Positions 52,919 to 62,531 of a stretch of 64,000 nt of DNA are shown piece after piece. The stretch is taken from the NCBI RefSeq assembly GCF_039523415.1, contig NZ_BAAAFG010000016.1, positions 1 through 64,000 of the forward strand. Reading direction: 5' to 3'. The notes under the pieces are model-generated. The model was not told the origin of the DNA. It searched no databases and saw nothing but the letters and a program-made list of their open reading frames with translations. Every line of letters begins with the position of its first letter. The first letter of the stretch is position 1. The position numbers were made by a program, and so were the translations under genes. Source of the stretch: Gangjinia marincola (GTDB lineage Bacteria > Bacteroidota > Bacteroidia > Flavobacteriales > Flavobacteriaceae).

Positions 52919-54232
52919 ATGAAAACACGTATCTATATACTAGTTCAAGTAGTGATGTTTTGTGGTTTGGTGTCTTTTGCACAGCAAACTCCGGCACCTA
53001 AGCAAATTCAAGCGGTAACCATCATGAATGCTACGGCTCATATTGGCAATGGCGAAGTGATTGAGAACAGCATTATCATGTTTGAAAACGGAAAAATTAG
53101 CTTTATTGGCGATGCCACCACGGTTAAAATTGAAGCCAAAGGAGAAATCATAAATGCTGCCGGTAAGCACGTTTACCCAGGGATCATTGCTCCTAATTCA
53201 ACCTTAGGATTAGTAGAAATTGGCGCGGTGCGTCAAACAAATGATGATGGTGAAATTGGTGGCGTCATCCCGCATGTAAGGGGATTGATTGCCTATAATT
53301 CAGAATCTCAAGTGGTCGAAAGTATGCGCCCTAACGGGGTGTTGATTGGTCAAATAACCCCGCGTGACGGCGTAGTTGCAGGAACCTCTTCTATTGTTCA
53401 GTTTGATGCCTGGAACTGGGAAGATGCTGTGATCAAAGAAGATGACGGCATTCACCTAAACTGGCCCAATAGCGTAACCAGAGGTCGTTGGTGGATGGGT
53501 GAAGATCCTGGGTATAAAGCCAATGATAAATACAAAGAACGCATCGCGACCATTGAGCAGGTTTTCAAGACTGCTAAAGCCTATTTAGCAGGTTCGCGTT
53601 CTGAAAAAGATTTGCAGTTTGAAGCGATGGCAGGATTGTTTGATAAAAGTCAAAAACTATACGTGAATGTAAGCGGTGAGCGCGAAATTTTAGATGCGAT
53701 TGCCTTTAAAAAGGAATATGATGTGGATATGGTAGTCATTGGGGGCTATGATGCACACAAAGTGGCTGATCAGCTTAAGGCGAATAATATTCCTGTATTG
53801 TTGAAACGTGTACATACGACTCCGCAACGCGACGATGAAGATTATGACTTACCCTACAAACTTGCTAAAATGTTGGTTGATAAAGGAGTGTTGGTGGCGT
53901 TACAAAATGCGGGACAAATGGAACGTGCCAATGCCCGTAACCTACCTTTTCAGGCCGGGCAAACCATGAGTACAGGACTGACAGCAGAGCAGGCATTAAT
54001 GTTGATTACCAGTAATCCTGCTAAAATCTTAGGCATTGATGATCGATTAGGAACTTTGGAGAAAGGTAAGGATGCTACTCTATTTATTTCAGAAGGGAAT
54101 GCATTGGACATGCGAACCAATCAGCTCACCAGAGCTTTTATTGAAGGAAGAGATATTAGTTTAGAAACCCATCAAACCACGCTGGCTAAGCGATATAGTG
54201 ATAAATACGAAGGGCAGAAGAAGGAGAAGTGA
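52919..54232 (+). CDS. Amidohydrolase-fold protein lacking metal ligands
   Basis: I use the ATG at 52919 (437 aa), ten bases after the previous stop; a longer frame would overlap it. The signal peptide ends near residue 22 (LVSFAQ). The fold is recognisable from AAGKHVYPGIIAPNSTLGLVEIG and the end SNPAKILGIDDRLGTLEKGKDATLF. In the first motif the expected DxHxH is APNST, with no His, so it probably cannot bind the usual metals. Pairing with the active neighbour suggests a two-protein complex or regulatory partner. Confidence 0.85.
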   Translation: MKTRIYILVQVVMFCGLVSFAQQTPAPKQIQAVTIMNATAHIGNGEVIENSIIMFENGKISFIGDATTVKIEAKGEIINAAGKHVYPGIIAPNSTLGLVEIGAVRQTNDDGEIGGVIPHVRGLIAYNSESQVVESMRPNGVLIGQITPRDGVVAGTSSIVQFDAWNWEDAVIKEDDGIHLNWPNSVTRGRWWMGEDPGYKANDKYKERIATIEQVFKTAKAYLAGSRSEKDLQFEAMAGLFDKSQKLYVNVSGEREILDAIAFKKEYDVDMVVIGGYDAHKVADQLKANNIPVLLKRVHTTPQRDDEDYDLPYKLAKMLVDKGVLVALQNAGQMERANARNLPFQAGQTMSTGLTAEQALMLITSNPAKILGIDDRLGTLEKGKDATLFISEGNALDMRTNQLTRAFIEGRDISLETHQTTLAKRYSDKYEGQKKEK

Positions 54233-54240
54233 TGAGTTGA

Positions 54241-54274
54241 TGAGTTTATGAGTTTATGAGTTTATGAGTTTATG
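54241..54274. repeat. Tandem repeat of TGAGTTTA
   Basis: Four copies of TGAGTTTA follow the amidohydrolase stop. Similar but imperfect TGAGTT bases follow the mutase gene (27802-27830) and the rRNA methyltransferase gene (62310-62340). Confidence 0.7.
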
Positions 54275-54402
54275 AACGTAATACTTTTAACGTACAAATA
54301 AGTTGGCGCGGATTTAAATTCAAGACGGTCTCAATATGAGATTAATCAAATTATAACTTTAGAATATCTTCAGATGTTTTGAAAATTTATTAAGATCGGA
54401 AT

Positions 54403-55896
54403 ATGGCATTTCAAAGTGAGATAAGGCAGAGTCTAATAAATCGATTGACCGAAAAAGTTAACGGCAGGAATTATGGTAAATACTTAAATAAGGTACGTCT
54501 AAATCCTATACGTGGTTTCAAAGATGAAACTATAACCTTTGATTTTCCCGTTACCGCTATTATAGGTCCTAACGGAGGTGGAAAAACTAGTGTACTGGGA
54601 GCTGCAGGTTGCGCGTATATTTCTGTTAGACCTGGTCGATTTTTTGCTAAAAGTGGAAGATTTGATGATAGCATGCAAAACTGGAAAATTAATTATGAAT
54701 TAATAGATAGAAGTATTAACCCTAATGATTCCATAAATAGAAGAGCAAAATTTACAAATTTTAAATGGACTAGGGATCGAATCTCCAGAAATGTGGCCTT
54801 GTTTGGTGTATCTAGAACTGTACCTGCAAATGAAAGAAAAGAATTTAGTAAATGCGCCTCTGGTAGATTTCATGTAACGGAAGATAGAATATTTCAACTT
54901 GAACAAAATGTTATTGATGCCGCACAGAAAATTCTTGGTAAAGATTTAAACAATTATACTAGAATTAATGTTGATGACAATGGTAAGGTTACTTTATTAA
55001 CGGGATCAACAAATGAAGGTGTTCAATTTTCTGAATTTCACTTTGGTGCTGGAGAATCCAGTATTATAAAAATGGTTCTGAAAATAGAATCTTTACCCGA
55101 TAATTCTCTCATTCTAATAGAAGAAATAGAAAATGGTCTCCATCCGATAGCGACAATCAGAATGGTCGAATATCTCATCGATGTAGCCTCTAGAAAAAGT
55201 TCACAGGCAATTTTTACAACCCATAGTAATGATGCTCTCTTACCTCTTCCCTCTAAGGCTATATGGTCTGCGACCAATAATAAGTTTTTCCAAGGTAAAT
55301 TAGACGTAAAGTCATTGAGAGCGATAACGGGACAAGTAGATGCGAAATTAGCAATATTCGTAGAGGATGATTTTGCCAAGATGTGGGTGGAATCTTGTAT
55401 CGCAAGTGATTCAGAAATTAATTATGAAGAGGTTCAAGTGCACAAGATGGAAGGTGATGGCATTGCCAAATCAGTAAATAAATACCATAATATGAATCCA
55501 ACCACAGGAAATAGCTCAATTTGCATTCTTGATGGTGATTCTCAACAAAACGATTCAGAAGAAGAAAAAGTATATAAACTCCCAGGTGAATCACCAGAAG
55601 CATATATTTTTGATGAAGTATTGGAAAATATCAATTCCGAAACAGACTCAATGATAGGAGAGCTTACTATAGCGCTTCACAGAAAGTTTGAAGATCAAGA
55701 AGAGGTAAAATCAATAATTAATCACGTAAGATTAACCAATAGAGATTATCATTTACTTTTTAGTCAAATTGGTAAAAAGCTTGGTTTTATTTCAGAAATA
55801 GTAGTAAAAAGCGCTTTTCTCAATATATGGAAAACTCAGTATCCAGATCAAGTGCAATTAATAAACTCATTTATAAAAAAAACCTGGATTAGGTGA
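54403..55896 (+). CDS. OLD-like ATPase with C-terminal Toprim-like domain
   Basis: The protein has 497 aa. The ATPase has Walker A GPNGGGKT (55-62), the ABC-type signature FGAGESS near 215 and Walker B SLILIEEIENGLHP near 233-246, then TTHSND. The C-terminal part has LAIFVEDDFAK (about 315-325) and ICILDGDSQ (about 373-381), placed like the Glu and Asp-x-Asp of Toprim nucleases. This is the OLD-family arrangement known from phage-defence genes. It stands between housekeeping genes with low-complexity flanks and no UvrD-like partner. The defence role is inference. Confidence 0.78.
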   Translation: MAFQSEIRQSLINRLTEKVNGRNYGKYLNKVRLNPIRGFKDETITFDFPVTAIIGPNGGGKTSVLGAAGCAYISVRPGRFFAKSGRFDDSMQNWKINYELIDRSINPNDSINRRAKFTNFKWTRDRISRNVALFGVSRTVPANERKEFSKCASGRFHVTEDRIFQLEQNVIDAAQKILGKDLNNYTRINVDDNGKVTLLTGSTNEGVQFSEFHFGAGESSIIKMVLKIESLPDNSLILIEEIENGLHPIATIRMVEYLIDVASRKSSQAIFTTHSNDALLPLPSKAIWSATNNKFFQGKLDVKSLRAITGQVDAKLAIFVEDDFAKMWVESCIASDSEINYEEVQVHKMEGDGIAKSVNKYHNMNPTTGNSSICILDGDSQQNDSEEEKVYKLPGESPEAYIFDEVLENINSETDSMIGELTIALHRKFEDQEEVKSIINHVRLTNRDYHLLFSQIGKKLGFISEIVVKSAFLNIWKTQYPDQVQLINSFIKKTWIR

Positions 55897-55938
55897 TTTC
55901 TAATAGAAAAATTCTTAGATCTCTCTAATTATTGTTTT

Positions 55939-56208
55939 ATGATAAAAAATTTAAATCAAAGCAGTATAAGCAGAACAGACATCTTGGCGTTAGAACGTAC
56001 TAAACTTGCGAATGAGCGAACCTTTTTGGCGTACTTTAGGACCTTTGTGGTGCTACTCAGTTCTGGATTTGTAATATTCAAGGTAGATGTGCTGAGTAAT
56101 CTTACCACCTTAGGGTATTTTTTTATTTCAACGGCTTTTGTCTTATTGATTATAGGTCTGGTGCGCTTTTTCTACGTGAGGAAACAGATTAGAAAATCCT
56201 TTTATTAA
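55939..56208 (+). CDS. DUF202-family small membrane protein
   Basis: The protein has 89 aa. It has the DUF202 start ILALERTKLANERTFLAYFR, then two membrane segments (TFVVLLSSGFVIFKV and YFFISTAFVLLIIGLVRFFY). YidH/YqjD-like relatives are inner-membrane proteins of unknown role. It is probably a complete gene with its own promoter between the ATPase and the Tricorn-like gene. Confidence 0.85.
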   Translation: MIKNLNQSSISRTDILALERTKLANERTFLAYFRTFVVLLSSGFVIFKVDVLSNLTTLGYFFISTAFVLLIIGLVRFFYVRKQIRKSFY

Positions 56209-56372
56209 ACTTCAGCGCTGGTTTACCCTTAAGTAAGATTGAGATTTTAAGCTTATAATGTTGTAACATATCTCTTTGATTGACGTCTCTTTAGGCAAGG
56301 TTCAAGATATTAGGAATGTCATTTTTCTGTATCTTGTTACATCAATTTCACAATAACCAACCTATTTGTCTT

Positions 56373-59300
56373 ATGAAACGCGCTCTACTCCCTTTCTTAA
56401 GTGTTTTAGCACTTTTGTTCTCATCTTTTTTACAAGCACAGTCCATCAATACCACCGATACGCGATTGATGCACCAACCTGCGATTGGCACAAACCATAT
56501 TGCGTTTATCTATGCCAATGATCTTTGGGTAGTCGATCTTAATGGGAATAACCCCCGCAGATTAACCGTGGATGAAGGCTATGAAAGTAATCCTATCTTC
56601 TCCCCCGATGGTAAAACCATTGCGTTTTCTGCTGAATATGATGGAAACCTGGATGTATTCACCGTCCCTGTGACTGGTGGAATACCCAAACGACTCACCT
56701 ATCATCCCTATCCGGACATTGCCCGCGATTTTACACCAGATGGCAAAAAAGTTTTATTTGCCTCACAGCGTAATATTTTCACCAACCGCTACGCACAATT
56801 GTTTACCGTTTCTACTAATGGCGGACCGGTCTCTCAACTAGAAATTCCCAATGCCTGGTGGGCCAGCTATTCTGCTGACGGAAAATACATCGCCTATACC
56901 CCAATTTCTGATCGATTTACCCAGTGGAAGCACTACCGTGGTGGCACCGCTTCTAAGATATGGGTATACGATGTAGCTACTCAAGAAATTACAAAAGTCC
57001 CAAAACCCACAAGCGGAAGCAACGACTCTCAGCCAAACTGGCTCAATGGAAAGGTATACTTTAAAAGTGATCGCGACGGCGAATTCAATATATACAGCTT
57101 TGATCCTGCGACCAAACAAGTTTCCAAACACACCAATTATACCGATCATCATGTCGCTAACCTTTCGGCTAACGCCGGAAAGTTAATCTATGAACAAGCC
57201 GGTTACCTGCATCAATTTAACCCTTCTACGCAAAAAAGCACCAAAATTAGTGTAGGAATAGGAACAGATCTGTTACAAATGCGTTCGCGTTTTGTAAGCG
57301 GAAGCGAATACGTTCGTAGTGGCGGAATTTCACCTTCAGGTGCAAGGGTGGTACTTGACTTTAGAGGTGATATAGTTACCGTTCCCGCAGAAAAGGGAGA
57401 TGTAAATAACCTTACCGAAACCACTGGTACTCACGAAAAATTCCCTGCCTGGTCTCCGGATGGAGCTAAAATCGCCTATTTCTCAGATGAGTCGGGTGAA
57501 TATGCCTTACACGTTCGCAGTATGGGCGATGCGGTAAGTACAAAGAAAATTCCGTTAAAAGGAGCCGGATTTTATGCTTATCTCCACTGGTCACCAGACA
57601 GTAAGCAGGTTGCTTATGTCGACAATAGCAGAACATTATACATCACAAATGTTGATAATGCTAAAACGACTCAAATAGCTTCAGACGTGCTGTATGTACC
57701 AGGCGTGTTTCGGGAGTTGTTTGGCAGCTGGTCACCAGATTCAAAGTGGTTAACCTATACAAACATCATCAAAACAAATTTTGAACAGGCCTACTTATTT
57801 TCGGTAGAAAAAAATCAATCCTATCCCATTTCGGATGGATTGAGTAATGTGACCGAACCCACGTTTGATCCAAGTGGAAAATATGTCTACATGACCGCAT
57901 CTACCGATGCCGGACCCGTGGTGAACTGGTTTGATCAAAGCAATCAGGACATGAGAAGTACGAATAGTCTTTACCTGGTCACTTTAGCTAAGGAAACGCC
58001 CAATCCGTTTGCACGTGAAAATGATATGGAAAAGCCTGAAGAAAAGGCTCAAAATGACGAAGAGGATGATAAGAAAAATAAAAAAGGAAAGAAAGATAAA
58101 AAGGACAAGGCACCTGCAACACCAGCCATAAAGGTAGACGTAGACGGACTTATGAATCGCATTGTGCATATCCCGGTACCTCCCGGAAATTATGGAAGCC
58201 TTGCTTCGCCGGAAGAAGGTAAACTGTATTATCTCGCCTACGGCAATAGTTTTTCAGAACCACCTATGTTAAACCGCTATGACCTAAAAGATCGCAAGAA
58301 TGAGGATTTGTTTACAACTTGGGCGTTTGAGGTTGCTGCAAAAGGGAAAAAGATGCTGGTGTATCGCGACGATCAATGGTACGTAACCGATACCGGTAAA
58401 AAACCAGACGGCAAACCTTTAGCGGTAAACTCGATCAAAATCAAGATTGATCCTAAAGCTGAATGGACCAGTATTTTTAATGAAGCCTGGCGTGTCAACC
58501 GCGACTATTTTTATGATCCCGGCATGCATGGGGTAGACTGGAACGCAATGAAGGCTAAATACCAACCTATGGTAAACGATGCGCCCACAAAGGAAGATTT
58601 GTATCGCATGATGGGATGGATGTTTAGCGAACTTGGCGTTGGTCACCACAGGTTTGGATCCAGAGGAGATGATTTTATTGAAACGGACAATATTAATGGC
58701 GGACTGTTAGGTGCAGATTATGTCATTGAAAATAATCGCTATAAAATAGACAAGATTTATGGCGGACTCAATTGGAACCCAGGACTACGCGCCCCATTAA
58801 CTGAGCCCGGCGTGAATGTAAGTGAAGGTATGTATATCATAAAAGTAGACGGTAAGGAAGTAACCGGAAGCGATAACCTGCACGAATATTTTGAAAATAA
58901 AGCCAACCGATTGGTCACGCTTACGATAAGTAAAAGTGCGAATGGTAAAGACTCAAAAGAAGTACAAGTAACTCCGGCATCATCAGAGCGGGCTTTGCGC
59001 AACAGAGCCTGGATTGAAGGCAATATTGAAAAGGTAAACAAAGCGACTAATGGGCAAGTAGCCTATGTTTATGTCCCTAATACGGCGTACGCCGGGCATG
59101 AGTATTTTAAGAGATACTTCTATCCACAGGCAAACAAAAAAGCCATTATTATTGATGAACGATTTAACGGCGGTGGGCAATTGGCAGACTATGTGATTGA
59201 CATGCTCAAAAAGCCGGTACAATCCTACTGGGATTTTAGGTATGGAGATGATATGAAAGCTCCCAGTGCGTCTATTCAAGGACCTAAGGTGATGTTGATA

Positions 59301-59660
59301 GACGAAACAGCAGGATCCGGAGGAGATTACTTGCCTTGGATGTTTAGAAAATTTGAACTGGGTACATTGGTTGGAAAACGTACCTGGGGAGGTTTAGTTG
59401 GTGTATTGGGTTACCCGGAATTTATTGATGGCGGTAGTGTGACGGCACCTAATGTTGCATTTTATACGGAAGAGGGATTCAAAGTTGAAAATGAAGGCGT
59501 GCCACCAGATGTAGAAGTAGACCAAACCCCTAAAGACGTGATCGCCGGAAGGGACCCTCAACTGGAAAAAGCAATTGAAATTGCATTAAAAGAATTAAAA
59601 GAAAACCCTGTAAAGCCTTGGCCAAAACCGGAATATCCTGATGTAACCAAACAGAAATAA
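56373..59660 (+). CDS. Tricorn-like S41 protease, secreted
   Basis: I use the ATG at 56373 (1,095 aa), where a signal peptide ends near residue 24 (SFLQAQ). The N-terminal half has repeated PD40-type blades (NPIFSPDGKTIAFSAEYDG, FPAWSPDGAKIAYFSDESGEY). An acidic/basic Lys-rich stretch follows near 545-575. A PDZ-like part (ISEGMYIIKVDGKEVTG) and the S41 domain follow, with DETAGSGGDYLPW near 975, whose Ser is the nucleophile, and GKRTWGGLVG. Tricorn proteases trim peptides. Secretion signals an envelope role here. Confidence 0.92.
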   Translation: MKRALLPFLSVLALLFSSFLQAQSINTTDTRLMHQPAIGTNHIAFIYANDLWVVDLNGNNPRRLTVDEGYESNPIFSPDGKTIAFSAEYDGNLDVFTVPVTGGIPKRLTYHPYPDIARDFTPDGKKVLFASQRNIFTNRYAQLFTVSTNGGPVSQLEIPNAWWASYSADGKYIAYTPISDRFTQWKHYRGGTASKIWVYDVATQEITKVPKPTSGSNDSQPNWLNGKVYFKSDRDGEFNIYSFDPATKQVSKHTNYTDHHVANLSANAGKLIYEQAGYLHQFNPSTQKSTKISVGIGTDLLQMRSRFVSGSEYVRSGGISPSGARVVLDFRGDIVTVPAEKGDVNNLTETTGTHEKFPAWSPDGAKIAYFSDESGEYALHVRSMGDAVSTKKIPLKGAGFYAYLHWSPDSKQVAYVDNSRTLYITNVDNAKTTQIASDVLYVPGVFRELFGSWSPDSKWLTYTNIIKTNFEQAYLFSVEKNQSYPISDGLSNVTEPTFDPSGKYVYMTASTDAGPVVNWFDQSNQDMRSTNSLYLVTLAKETPNPFARENDMEKPEEKAQNDEEDDKKNKKGKKDKKDKAPATPAIKVDVDGLMNRIVHIPVPPGNYGSLASPEEGKLYYLAYGNSFSEPPMLNRYDLKDRKNEDLFTTWAFEVAAKGKKMLVYRDDQWYVTDTGKKPDGKPLAVNSIKIKIDPKAEWTSIFNEAWRVNRDYFYDPGMHGVDWNAMKAKYQPMVNDAPTKEDLYRMMGWMFSELGVGHHRFGSRGDDFIETDNINGGLLGADYVIENNRYKIDKIYGGLNWNPGLRAPLTEPGVNVSEGMYIIKVDGKEVTGSDNLHEYFENKANRLVTLTISKSANGKDSKEVQVTPASSERALRNRAWIEGNIEKVNKATNGQVAYVYVPNTAYAGHEYFKRYFYPQANKKAIIIDERFNGGGQLADYVIDMLKKPVQSYWDFRYGDDMKAPSASIQGPKVMLIDETAGSGGDYLPWMFRKFELGTLVGKRTWGGLVGVLGYPEFIDGGSVTAPNVAFYTEEGFKVENEGVPPDVEVDQTPKDVIAGRDPQLEKAIEIALKELKENPVKPWPKPEYPDVTKQK

Positions 59661-59678
59661 ATTTTGTTGGTCTAGAGT

Positions 59679-59699
59679 GCGCGGATTTTAAATCCGCGC
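59679..59699. repeat. Palindrome between convergent genes
   Basis: A 21-base palindrome with arms GCGCGGATTT and AAATCCGCGC around a central T lies 18 bases after the protease stop. A partial match (GGCGCGGATTTAAA) occurs near 54305. It may act as a terminator for both genes or be a dispersed repeat. Confidence 0.7.
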
Positions 59700-59724
59700 T
59701 ACGCAAACTGTGCTAGTTAAGGAC

Positions 59725-60639
59725 TTATTCTTTAAAAATTAATGCCCTATTCGGGTAGTCGGTGATAATCCCATCAACTCCCCAAGAGAGCAGTTCTTGC
59801 ATGCGCTCTGGATCATTGACTGTCCAAGGAATCACCTTTATGCCTTTTTGATGAATATTGTTCACTACAGACTGTGATAATAATTCGTGAAACGGACTGT
59901 AAATTGCCGGCGTAAATCTTAAAGCATCTAAATTAGCCTTGAACGAACCGCGCTCTACCAAATACGCCAATGAATATTCAGGATAGGTTGTATGAAGATA
60001 GTTCAATATGCGTAAATCAAAACTTTGTAAGGTCAAACGCTGCGGCGGTATGCTTTCTTTAATTGCTTCGATTACAAGTTTACAAAATTCTGGTGCAGCG
60101 GGATGAAACAGGTCATCATCTTCTGGTTCCGTCTTAAGTTCAATATTGTATGTTATGGTTGATGTATGTTTTTCAGCATAAGCTTCAGCTAGTTCGATTA
60201 CCTCTGTGAGCAGAGGTTTTTTCGCCAGGATATTTTTCTGCTCTGGAAAACGCGGATTGCTTCGGTTCCCGCAGTCATATTGGGCAATTTGATCGTAGGT
60301 TAGTTGATACAGATTAATACGATCGGTTTTCTCTTTTTCGAGTTCTTTTCCGTCAGGATCAATACAAATTTCAGGATTAAACCAAGGTTCGTGCGATACT
60401 ACTACTTTTTTATCCATAGAAATAACCACATCCAGTTCTAGGGTATTCACACCCAATTCTAGGGCTTTTTTGAACGCCGGCAGCGTGTTTTCAGGCGCTA
60501 ATCCGCGTGCACCGCGGTGTCCTTGTAGATCAAAGTTATAGGTTCTCATTTCTATTTCGTTCTGATTGACTTCGGGATGATCTTTACATCCGGTAAGAAA
60601 AAGTATGACTAAAACACAACTAATAACTTGGGTATGCAT
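59725..60639 (-). CDS. Glycerophosphodiester phosphodiesterase, lipoprotein
   Basis: The protein has 304 aa with a lipobox (LTGC near residue 18). The GDPD fold has LQGHRGARGLAPENTLPAF with the catalytic His-Arg, NTLELDVVISMDKKVVVSHEPW with metal ligands Glu and Asp, then YNIELKTEPED and IPWTVNDPERMQELLSWGVD. It splits glycerophosphodiesters to glycerol-3-phosphate and an alcohol. It faces the periplasm, unlike cytoplasmic UgpQ. It lies 18 bases behind the DUF6503 gene. Confidence 0.92.
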   Translation of the reverse strand: MHTQVISCVLVILFLTGCKDHPEVNQNEIEMRTYNFDLQGHRGARGLAPENTLPAFKKALELGVNTLELDVVISMDKKVVVSHEPWFNPEICIDPDGKELEKEKTDRINLYQLTYDQIAQYDCGNRSNPRFPEQKNILAKKPLLTEVIELAEAYAEKHTSTITYNIELKTEPEDDDLFHPAAPEFCKLVIEAIKESIPPQRLTLQSFDLRILNYLHTTYPEYSLAYLVERGSFKANLDALRFTPAIYSPFHELLSQSVVNNIHQKGIKVIPWTVNDPERMQELLSWGVDGIITDYPNRALIFKE

Positions 60640-60657
60640 ATCACCTCTGGATTATTC

Positions 60658-61446
60658 TCACTCAACAAACTCGGCTTCCTCAGGCTTTTCAAATAACTTT
60701 TCACTTAATCGCGTAGCTGTGACTGAAGGTTGGCTAAACTTACGTTCGCTGCGTTGTTCTACAGGAACACCGTCTTTTACCGTATACCAATTCATCGTCT
60801 CAGGGAGCTTTAGTCCATTAACATCCTTCCACGTGTCGTATTTGATGTAATGAAAGTCATCAGATTTTCCTTCTTTTCCATAGGTCACCGTGTATCCCAA
60901 CCATTGCATTTGCTTTGTTTTGGGGTGATAGTACAACACATACTCATCATCTGGTGAATCACCTACATCACTTTTATAGCCGATTTTGATTCCAGGATAT
61001 TTCATTCCCTCCATAGTAAGGGAATCCGTTTCAGAGTACACTATTCCGTCATCTGCCAATACAAAAGGCATAGCATAAAAATAGAACATTAGATTGTGGT
61101 AAAATCGGGCTCTTTCAGGATTAAAATACGTAGAATCCTGTAGCAACCATACCTTGTCACCATTAAATCCTAAGCTGTAGTTAGAGGTAGTAATTAAAGT
61201 TTTGCGAGAATTTAAATCTACGGTATGTACTTCTTTACCATCTCCTTCACCCATAGTGAAACACAGGTTATTCATGCGTTGCCATTGGTCTAGCCCGCCA
61301 TGTGCTTCCAAAACTTCAACTAAATTAGGGGGAAGATCTGGTTGACGTTTAGATTCTTCTTTTTGATTTTCAGCCGGGGCGGTTGTATTCTGTTTACAGG
61401 AGATGAGTAGCACAGCACAGAGGATACAGGCAAAAAAGTGTTTCAT
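60658..61446 (-). CDS. DUF6503-like lipoprotein
   Basis: The protein has 262 aa with a lipobox (LISC near residue 17). It has VEVLEAHGGLDQWQRMNNLC, the start of the DUF6503 family, then VHTVDLNSRKTLITTSNYSL, HNLMFYFYAMPFVLADDG and FHYIKYDTWKDVNGLKLPETM. The LolA/outer-membrane-lipoprotein-like half-barrel seems likely from strand spacing, but I cannot prove it. Function unknown; the probable operon partner is the phosphodiesterase gene. Confidence 0.75.
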   Translation of the reverse strand: MKHFFACILCAVLLISCKQNTTAPAENQKEESKRQPDLPPNLVEVLEAHGGLDQWQRMNNLCFTMGEGDGKEVHTVDLNSRKTLITTSNYSLGFNGDKVWLLQDSTYFNPERARFYHNLMFYFYAMPFVLADDGIVYSETDSLTMEGMKYPGIKIGYKSDVGDSPDDEYVLYYHPKTKQMQWLGYTVTYGKEGKSDDFHYIKYDTWKDVNGLKLPETMNWYTVKDGVPVEQRSERKFSQPSVTATRLSEKLFEKPEEAEFVE

Positions 61447-61489
61447 AATTCAAGGTTTTAATTACGTCTCAATTTAGACAATTAAACTG

Positions 61490-61497
61490 TATTTTTG
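61490..61497 (+). promoter_or_regulatory. -7 promoter element before the rRNA methyltransferase gene
   Basis: TATTTTTG lies 15 bases before the chosen ATG at 61513, a usual leader length in Bacteroidota. No clear -33 TTTG is visible. Confidence 0.5.
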
Positions 61498-61512
61498 ACT
61501 AGAATTAAGCGC

Positions 61513-62307
61513 ATGCACAAGAAAATTACGAGTCTTAGCAATCCAGTGATTAAACAGTTACTTCAGCTTCAACAAAAATCTAAAGTTAGAAGAAAACAGA
61601 AGCAGTTTGTGGTAGAAGGGCAGCGTGAAATTACCTTAGCCGTACAGAATGAATACCTGGTTGACACCCTTTTTTTTGCAGAAGAGTTGATCGATTATAA
61701 TGCTATTGAATCTACGATTATGGCTTCGCAAGTCATCGCTATTTCTACAGCGCTTTATGAAAAAGTCGCTTACCGCGGAAGCACAGAAGGGCTCATTGCC
61801 ATTGTTCAATCGAAAGAGCACAGGCTGCAAGACCTAAATTTTTCTAAAAATCCCTTTTTACTTATCGCCGAAGCTCCTGAAAAACCCGGAAATATTGGTG
61901 CGCTTTTACGCACGGCAGATGCTGCCGGGGTTGATGCCGTCATTATTGCGAATCCGCGTACAGACATCTATAATCCTAATATAATTCGTTCTAGCGTAGG
62001 CGGAATTTTCACCAACCACATCGCCGCAGCGACCATTAATGAATTATCTTCATTTTTAGATCAACATAGTATAATGGTATATGGAGCTGCATTGCAGGCT
62101 TCGGTTCCATACACCTCCATAGACTTTAATCAACCTTGTGCCATCGCCGTGGGAACAGAAGCAGATGGATTATCTCATGAGTTTCTAGAAATAACCGATC
62201 AAAACATCATCATCCCCATGCAAGGAAAAATTGATTCTATGAATGTCTCTGTCGCCGCAGGCATTTTACTATTTGAAGCCAGAAAGCAACGGGGATTTGT
62301 TAGTTAG
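61513..62307 (+). CDS. TrmH/SpoU-family RNA 2'-O-methyltransferase
   Basis: I use the ATG at 61513 (264 aa); an in-frame TTG 18 bases upstream overlaps the promoter element. The N-terminal substrate-binding domain (LSNPVIKQLLQLQQKSKVRRKQKQFVVEGQRE) is followed by the SPOUT knot: EAPEKPGNIGALLRTADAAG, IIANPRTDIYNPNIIRSSVG, AIAVGTEADGLS and IPMQGKIDSMNVSVAAGILL. It methylates a ribose in rRNA or tRNA. The precise target cannot be inferred. Confidence 0.92.
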   Translation: MHKKITSLSNPVIKQLLQLQQKSKVRRKQKQFVVEGQREITLAVQNEYLVDTLFFAEELIDYNAIESTIMASQVIAISTALYEKVAYRGSTEGLIAIVQSKEHRLQDLNFSKNPFLLIAEAPEKPGNIGALLRTADAAGVDAVIIANPRTDIYNPNIIRSSVGGIFTNHIAAATINELSSFLDQHSIMVYGAALQASVPYTSIDFNQPCAIAVGTEADGLSHEFLEITDQNIIIPMQGKIDSMNVSVAAGILLFEARKQRGFVS

Positions 62308-62531
62308 TAGTTATTGAGTTATTGGGTTATTAGTTTATTGGTGTGAAGGATTGGAGATTGAAGATTTTGGGTTTGGGATCGGAAATTTTTGACTCTAGAC
62401 TCTTGGCTCTTGACTCCAAAATTGAAATCTCACTACTTTCCTCTAATTATTAACGACAAAATCCACGAAAGTCACTTCAAATTTTACACTATAAATAGGC
62501 TATCTTTGCACGCGTAAAATTCAACTCTTAT
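62308..62531. other. Intergenic stretch with low-complexity DNA and a -7 element
   Basis: After the methyltransferase stop lies TTATTGAGTTATTGGG-type low-complexity DNA and near-repeats of GACTCTAGACTC and TTGACTCC. TATCTTTG at 62501-62508 fits the TAnnTTTG pattern 24 bases before the Ste24 gene and is its probable promoter. No gene is supported. Confidence 0.6.

Noticed and set aside
54241..54274. Possible phase-variation tract
   Set aside because: The 8-base repeat lies after a stop codon and about 130 bases before the next gene, with no promoter element overlapping it.
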